Assembly: GCA_963995505.1 (NCBI GenBank) | Contig: OZ023182.1 | Location: 17,149,619-17,213,618, forward strand | Source: Hypericum androsaemum | Taxonomy: Eukaryota > Streptophyta > Magnoliopsida > Malpighiales > Hypericaceae | DNA: 64,000 bases | Direction: 5' to 3' | In this document: positions 57,501 to 64,000 of the stretch, piece after piece | Position numbering within the stretch: the stretch's first letter is position 1 | Layout: the number at the start of each line of letters is the position of its first letter | Translations under genes and position numbers: made by a program | Notes under the pieces: model-generated | What the model saw: the letters and a program-made list of their open reading frames with translations, nothing else | What the model was told of the DNA's origin: nothing | The model's database searches: none

Positions 57501-60500
57501 CTTCGTACTAGTTTGTGTCCATACTACATTTGTAAGTAACTTGGAGATATATCCCGTTTGCTCCCATTTTCAAGAGATAACATTATGTTTCATGTTCTCT
57601 TGTGATATGATTTTGATTTGACAGCTTTTCAATTACAAAAGAGAAAAGTGCGAAAAGTTGTAGTTGACCATGCATGTTGCACTGATAGATGGATAGGATT
57701 TAGATGCTGATGTAGTTGATGTTTGCTCAAATTTATACTTTAATCTCTTTCGTCATGTGGCTCTGAATTTGTAGATTAATGCTCGAGCTACTTACAGTCT
57801 TTCATTTGGAGGTGCAAATCCTGCTCTATATCTGCCAGAAGACCAACAAAGAGTCTCTGATGCAAACAATGAATTATTGGGAAACAGGAGAACGGATGAG
57901 TCATCGTCAGAATGGATATTGTATATGCCAAAAGCTAATCATCCTTTGTTGCTGTACCAGCACAGAACTAATCTAAGGAACTCACATAAAGCTGCCAACA
58001 ACGCTAATACTGTATGTCAAACGACAGTGAGCTGCATTAGTAATTCATGAATCTAGTACCGCACATATGAGATTCCTAAAAATGACAGAACTCTCTCATG
58101 CACAAAAAGGATGGAGCTGCAACTGTCTCTTGCAGTCACTAGCCCTTCTATTCAAAGATTCTTCAAATTGCATTTTTCCTTTATATCTTTTGGATGGTAA
58201 TGCCATATTGTCAAGGACTACCGATTTACATGCCCTGAAAAGTTTGTTTAAATAGACTGCACGGTTATTATTGGTGCATATTTGCTACAATGCATCGCTT
58301 TCATCCAGTTTTGCTGTTGGTTGACAGGTTGCAGCAGAAATAGCTCCTCCAGTCCCAGTTGACTTTTCTGTAGCCCAGAAAACAAAAGTCCTGATTATAA
58401 CTGGTCCCAATACTGGGGGTAAAACTATCTGCTTGAAGACCATTGGATTGGCAGCAATGATGGCAAAATCAGGTCAGGCACCCTTTAAAATTTTCCGCAA
58501 GATGGCACCAAGATGAGAGATGTCAATATACTGTAAACTATGTTTTGCATGTTTAACTAAGCTCAAAGTGATCCTTCATGCATTTAAAAACATATTCATA
58601 ACCAAGGATTGCTGAGTTGGTCTTTATAACTAACGAGAGGAACAAACCCAGCTAGAGGATAGGCTAAGAAGTTCATCCAATATCTGTCACGATCAAGTGC
58701 AAATTATTCTATATTCATCTCATTGACTAGGATGCAAAGGCTTCTTTCAGTTTGATGTATGGCCACTTTCTTGGAGTAGAATCAAGTGTTTGCATCGAGT
58801 TCGACTGCTATATGGCCTGATAAATCGTTTAATGGTGCAGGGCTTTATGTTTTGTCTACTGAATCAGTACGGATGCCTTGGTTTGATTCTATATTTGCTG
58901 ACATTGGCGACGAGCAGTCTCTTTCCCAATCATTGTCTACCTTTTCTGGTCATTTGAGGCAAATAAGTGTAATTGCAACTCTTGCTCTGGACTTGCTTCT
59001 ATTTATTAGCATCCTCCTTTTATTATGTTATACGAGTGTCAACGTGCATCACCGTCATAAATTTCATTTTTCCTGCTGTGCTTACCATGCAGTAGGCGTG
59101 GGAGAGGCCTTCTAAATAATCTATGTCTCTTTTGCAGAATATTCGATCGCAGTCAACCCGGCAGTCCTTGGTGCTCCTTGATGAAGTATGTTTCAGACTC
59201 TCTGTACCAATGCAGTTGTATTAGGAGCTCCTCATAGTACTAGTTAGTTATTGTCTCTTAATATTCTCCAAGTTCAAATCAATTCTTGCTGGAGACAGAA
59301 TTTACAAGGGGTAGGTGTTTACCAGGATGGATGTCAACTAAAGATATTGTATCCATGATGGGTGTTTTCTTTTATATGTAAGGTTGGTGCTGGAACAAAT
59401 CCACTAGAAGGAGCAGCGCTAGGGATGGCAGTGTTGGAGTCATTTGCCGTCAGCGGTGCTCTATTGACAATTGCTACTACACACCATGGAGAATTGAAGT
59501 CCTTAAAGTATAGGTATGGAGCAAGTTACTTTAACATCTACTGAAATTATATGAACTATCTTTGCAGAAAGTTGAAAAAAAGATAGTACTAAATCCCAAT
59601 GCCTCGGCAGTGTAGGACGTGAGGATCTATTCTACATAGCTTCCAGGACATGGTTTGAGATAGATGATTGAGGCCTACTTTGTTTCACCTGTTGAGTATA
59701 TTACGATTACTGTTCATCTATGTTATTGTCTGCCGAGAGACTGTATTTCCACTTGGTATAAGGTGCAATTTATTTTCTGTCACATATCATATGTCGTCCT
59801 GACATCCCCATTTTAACAAGGGGAGATGATGCCTCTGGGCTCCCGTCTCCATCTATCGAGTATTGAAAGAAAACGTCCATTGTTCCTTATTGATCATTAA
59901 GCATTGTCTGCATCTGGTTGCTTAGTTCTGTTCTGTATCCTTAAGCGGTTGGGAGTTTTCAAGTCTGTTTTCATGACAAGTGGGAATTTTCAACTTCTGC
60001 TATCAGATTTATGTTCCCTGTATGCATCAATAAATTTTTTTCTTTTCAAGAAGAATAACCAGTTCACAGTGAGGAGATGAAAGCAATTGCATTCCTAAAC
60101 TTGTGCTTCCTTCTAACCGAGGTACATACTTCTTTAGCTCTTTTTGCGTCTCATGTTAAAATTGAACTTTCTGCAGCAACGATTCCTTCGAAAATGCTTG
60201 CATGGAGTTTGATGAAGCCAACTTAAAGCCTACTTACAAGATTCTCTGGGGAGTTCCAGGTTTTTATCTCAATACTAAAGCAAACAAAAATTTTGGTTTA
60301 TTTATTTTTGTTTATAGATGCATCAAGTCTCTCAAACTAATGCTGCAACACTATAATGGTTTAAATGAAAGTAACGAAAAATGTCATCTACAGCATTTCT
60401 AAACCCATTGTTCCATTTGTGACTTTACTCAATAGTGGCTGCGTACAACAGCATACAACTTTTTTCACTTCTGGACTATATTTCAACTTCTAGCAGACCT

Positions 60501-63500
60501 ATAATAGGAAGCTATGAGAAAATAAGAATTATTCTGATCTCCATGAGCGATAAAGCTGATTCCTCGGAGGTTACGCAGGAGAGGCACAGTAAGTTTTGCT
60601 TCTGTATTGCTTGTGTTAATAACTGGAGAATATCTACTATGCTTTATACAAGGAATGACGCCCATTCTACCATTTTTTCTAATCAAGTAGTTGCCTTTTG
60701 AGTTTCACCCGGGAAATAAAGTATTATCTGGCGATGGGCACGTTTATTTTATAAACTTGCGCTAGATATGGGATGAACTATATTTTGAAATTCTAAAAAA
60801 ACTGTATTTTGATAGGTCGGTCAAATGCAATCAATATTTCTGAAAGATTGGGATTGCCCAGTTCAGTTGTCAGCCATGCCCGTGAGCTGTATGGTGCTGC
60901 TAGTGCAGAGCTCAATGAGGTAATGAATTTTATGAAGTACTTGTTTCAGAGGCCTCTATTCGTAGGCTTTGTGGTAATACACTTTTCCACCTTGTTGAAT
61001 TATTGTTATTTGCTTCCAAAAAAAAAAGGGCAAATTATTCTCACGTTCCTGACCTTTAGTCATCCTCCCCATAGGGTCTCTGACTTTTGGAAAATGATTG
61101 TCCTGTCCTTAAGTTTTGATGATAACAGACTCTCAGGTCCTTAGAGCCAAAATATTCATTTTTCTCCAGTGAACCCCCTCTTGAAATGACCAAAATACCC
61201 TCTTACTTAAAAAAAATGTCATCACGTATTGCTGAGAAAAAAAACCCGAGCGACAGACTACCAAGCGCCAACCCCGTCGTCCCTCCGACCACCAACCTTG
61301 TCTCCGACTCTTCTCTATTCTCGTCTGAACCCCGTCTCTCTAACCCTCCCCACTTAAAGAATTGATGAAATCCCAAATTGATAAACCCTAATCCCCAAAA
61401 TTGAACCCCGTCCCTGCCAAAATTGAACTCCGTCCCCGTCGTCCCTAAGAGACCTCCAAGTCTTCTTCCTCCTCGAGCCATATACCAGCGATCGAGCGCC
61501 CTCCTCGCTGCCTCCGACCTCTCTGGCCTCGTCCAGGTCTTCAGCGTCAAGAGCATCTCCGCGTCCAACTCCTTGCGGACGGTGCTCGGGATGGCCTCGG
61601 ACGGTGCCTCGGGGCGAGAATTCGACTCACCGAACGTTGTTACTCCGAATCCGAATCCTTCTCCTCGTCCTCGTCGGAGTCAGAAGGGTTTGGGGCGGTG
61701 GTGGAAAACCTCCTGGCGGGCCCTGCTTGCTAGCGTTGTCCAGGCTCGCGTCTACCTTCTTTTCCAGAGCTGACAATCGCTGCAGTACGTCGGCCTTGTC
61801 GAAGAGGCTGAAAGCTTCCTTGAGATCGGAGATCTGGTCGTCGGTGAGCTGATCCGCCAATTGGATAGTTTGTCTCTTACTTGGCTTTTGGGGCTTTTTC
61901 TCTTTTTCTTCGTTCTTACTTGGCGGAACCAAATTGAAGCTCCTGGGCAATTTCTGGGTTTTGTTCTCTGTGAATTAAATTTTCTTCTAAGTGGGTTTTG
62001 TTTGAGGAGGGACGAGAGGAAATTGGAAAATGATTTTTAATCTGGTTAAGGTTTTAGTTTTCTAATTAAGATTTCTAATTCTGATTAAAGAGATTTTGAT
62101 TTGTTTTTGAGTTTGAATTTTGATTGAATGTTGAAGATTAGAGGAAGAAGATGAAGTGGAGAAGAAGATGAAGTGGAGAAGGAGGGTATATTTTGTTTTT
62201 TAAGTGGGAGGGGCATTTTTGTCTTTTCAAGTGGGGGTTCGCCGGAGAATATAGAATATTCCGGCACCAGGGACCCGAAAGTCTATTATCATCAAAACTT
62301 AGGGACGGGAAAATCATTTTCCAAAATCCAGGGACCCTAGGAGGAGGGTGACCAAAGTTCAGGGACGTGAGGGTAATTTGCCCAAAAAAATATTGTTATT
62401 TGCTCATTTCAAACTGTAGCGATCAGAGGAAACTATAAAGCAGTATGCTACTGTTAGTTAAGGTAGTGTTTGCTTTTTAGTGGGTGACCAAAGTTTAGGG
62501 ACGTAAGGATAATTTGCCAAAAAAATATTGTTATTTGCTCATTTCAAACTGTAGCAATCAGAGGAAACTATAAAGCAGTATGCTACTGTTAGTTAAGGTA
62601 GTGTTTGCTTTTTCAGTGCCTTATTTTCTAACATGCATGTCCGAAGGTTCTATTTTCTCTAAATAGAAAGGTCATCAACCAAAGTGATTCCTTGTGGGAT
62701 GATACAAGTCTTTTTTAGGACAACTTGTGAAATTGAGTTATTTTGCTGTCTCCAAGTTTTTGCAGAAGTTTGTTGCTTCGAGTGTCAACTAAACTGCAGC
62801 TTATTGCAGGTTATTGTTGATATGGAGAGGTTCAAGCAGGACTATCAAGAGCTTCTCTATGAGTCGAAACACTACTTGATGTAGGAATCTGCCACTTCGA
62901 ACTCTCTGATGCTCAAAACTGCCATCTATTAATTTCTGAATCTTTCATAATTGAATCGTCTTCAACTACTTACTTCCTCACTTTTCAAGTTTTTGACCTG
63001 GAAATTGCATTTGTTTTTAAACAATGATTCATCATTATACATAAAGTTATGTCATTTGCTACGTTGTCTTTAGTGTCTGCATCACCTGCTGCTCCCTCCC
63101 CAAACTACTTTGTCTATTGGCTGGAAGATAACCCTAATAGTAAATTTTCTTTTAACTGTACATCGCTGTTTAAAGTTACCTTCGGCACTCTGTACGTTGC
63201 TTTTCCGGAGGATATCTCATATCCAGGAAACTTTTGTGCTCCACGGAAGTTCACTGTATGAAAATGCTCTAAAGTTTGTTCTTAAGGAACCTGGTCAATA
63301 ATGCAACTGTAAAATCACAAAAGTACGAGGGAGCCATAGTTTATTCTGCAATTTCCATACTTAACTTTTTATTTTACCATTTATTGGTTTCAAGATGCAT
63401 CTCTCTCTTTCTGAAAGTTGTACATCTTTCATTACGATCTGACTACAAATTAAAATGCTTGCTACCTTGCACCTCACATGCTCAATATGCCCATGTATCT

Positions 63501-64000
63501 GCCTATGTGATGCTCTATCAAAATTCTTTTATGATTGCAGGATGTCAAGAACTCTTTATGATAAACTGCTTAAAACAAGGCAGAAACTTCTAGATTACGG
63601 TGCTGCTCTAGGTTATAGAAAGGCTGAAAAACTAGCTGAGGCTGCTTCAAAGGCAAGCAGTATCTTCTACAAGAAAGTTGGAGAGTTTCGAGCCTCTGCT
63701 AGAGAAGCTGCTGAAGCCAAGAAAGAAGAAAGAAGACAGTCGTTGGCCCGTGATAACCAAAGTATTACATCAAATAACAACAAACACCCTGTGACAAGAC
63801 TTTCAACCATGGAAACTAGTAAACAATCAACTTCTGGTAGACATAGCCAAAATACTACAACAAATAACGGCAAACACCCTGTTCCGAGACATTCATCCAT
63901 GGAATCTAGCAAACAATCAACTTCTGGTAGTTCTGAAACTACTACTACATTTTATTTCTGACAGCATCTTTCTTTTGCTTAATTTGGAATTTAATTTCAG
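54558..64000 (+). CDS. MutS2-type DNA mismatch-repair-like ATPase, plastid form; continues to or past the window end
   Basis: Exons: 54558-54959, 55052-55219, 55318-55401, 55526-55576, 56214-56270, 56350-56432, 57017-57140, 57300-57359, 57775-58011, 58328-58472, 58841-58968, 59138-59185, 59383-59513, 60177-60259, 60816-60919, 62810-62880, and 63541 onward. All have GT-AG ends and phases agree. A Ser/Arg-rich N-terminus suggests a plastid transit peptide. The MutS core precedes the ATPase: Walker [10 protein letters not shown] (exon 10), [20 protein letters not shown] (exon 11), Walker B SLVLLDE (exon 12), [13 protein letters not shown] and TTHHGELK (exon 13). The predicted coiled coil [12 protein letters not shown] follows. 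A TGA at 63959 would give 798 residues without KOW or Smr domains. However, a possible donor at 63927 and a CAG at the last three bases suggest the gene goes on. Confidence 0.9.
56668..56735 (+). repeat. Short tandem repeat in MutS2 intron 6
   Basis: Three copies of a roughly 21-bp unit, AAAAATGTTATCATGTGTAG. Confidence 0.85.
61015..62390. mobile_element. Long-TIR, gene-capturing element (Pack-MULE-like) in MutS2 intron 15
   Basis: Inverted ends of about 185 bp (61028 to about 61212, and about 62192 to 62383) begin GGGCAAATTAYYCTCACG and stay alignable throughout (GGAAAATGATT, TAAGTTTTGATGATAA). The centre is GC-rich and unlike the intron. It carries a minus-strand piece of calmodulin coding sequence at 61795-61860 and other exon-like DNA that I cannot name. 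A perfect 14-bp direct repeat TATTGTTATTTGCT flanks it (61001-61014, 62391-62404). No transposase. Confidence 0.85.
61795..61860 (-). pseudogene. Captured calmodulin fragment (start of EF-hand 1)
   Basis: The minus-strand frame (61627-61950) contains [20 protein letters not shown], the first helix of calmodulin. It stops before the calcium loop and is fused in frame to unrelated residues ([20 protein letters not shown]). It is a shuffled exon piece inside the transposon, not a working EF-hand. Confidence 0.85.
62348..62617. repeat. 136-bp tandem duplication at the element's right end
   Basis: From GTGACCAAAGTTYAGGGACG through the element terminus into flanking intron (GTAGYRATCAGAGGAAAC), the sequence is repeated at 62348 and 62484. 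Because the unit joins element and intron, the duplication happened after insertion. Confidence 0.93.
63762..63941 (+). repeat. 90-bp (30-codon) coding repeat in MutS2 exon 17
   Basis: Two in-frame copies encode a KHPV-to-SKQSTSG segment. CAAACACCCTGT occurs at 63781 and 63871. The end of the unit contains CTTCTGGTAG, so the possible splice donor is duplicated too. Confidence 0.9.

Noticed and set aside
61203..61852. A novel multi-exon gene between MutS2 exons 15 and 16
   Set aside because: The frames lie inside the long inverted-repeat element and include a truncated calmodulin piece, so captured fragments explain them.

Overview
The window is nuclear DNA of a flowering plant, probably a woody eudicot (the lineage is an inference). 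It has intron-rich conserved plant genes, AT-rich introns and spacers, and many plant transposons. Intact genes occupy about a third of it. No bacterial, organellar or CRISPR-like content was seen.

Layout. 1-3354: truncated Ty1/copia element (minus strand) cut by the window edge, then a hAT-like remnant with a G-rich tract. 5258-9615: an OVATE-family (OFP) exon and a single-exon PPR gene, convergent. The same segment recurs in decayed form at 10783-14480, where a 1.08-kb DNA transposon splits it, and a third PPR scrap lies at 15795-16005. A near-perfect foldback at 10536-10741 lies between the first two copies. 14776-22387: a GRAS pseudogene, a 34-nt G homopolymer, foldback and inverted-duplicate DNA, and a G-box-rich promoter or LTR-like block.

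22388-27960: a complete seven-exon cytosolic-type histidyl-tRNA synthetase gene (minus strand, 885 aa) with a 356-bp TRIM in intron 2 and a 130-bp tandem duplication across a 3' splice site. 28262-31136: LINE remnant carrying a solo LTR. 32606-33350: two-exon gene for a 102-aa protein with an N-terminal myristoylation/palmitoylation motif. 34249-35777: UNC93-like membrane transporter gene (minus strand).

39212-41688: PIF/Harbinger element with TTA target duplication, 15-bp perfect terminal repeats and a deletion joining its two genes. 42070-50103: copia element with both LTRs and an AATTC target duplication, itself hit by two LTR insertions (each with its own 5-bp duplication) and a third foreign block. 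51279-53760: minisatellite-rich, LTR-like DNA with fourteen exact-length 26-bp units and a 292-bp tandem duplication.

54558-64000: plastid-type MutS2 gene, 17 exons traced on the plus strand, running to or beyond the window end. Its 15th intron carries a long-TIR Mutator-like element that has picked up a calmodulin EF-hand fragment.

The host genes (translation, plastid DNA maintenance, RNA processing, transcriptional repression, membrane transport) do not form a pathway. The main story is repeated insertion, capture and duplication around and inside housekeeping genes. No convincing new multi-gene system was found. The strongest leads are the hairpin at 10536-10741, the gene-capturing element in MutS2, and the two duplications that copy splice sites.
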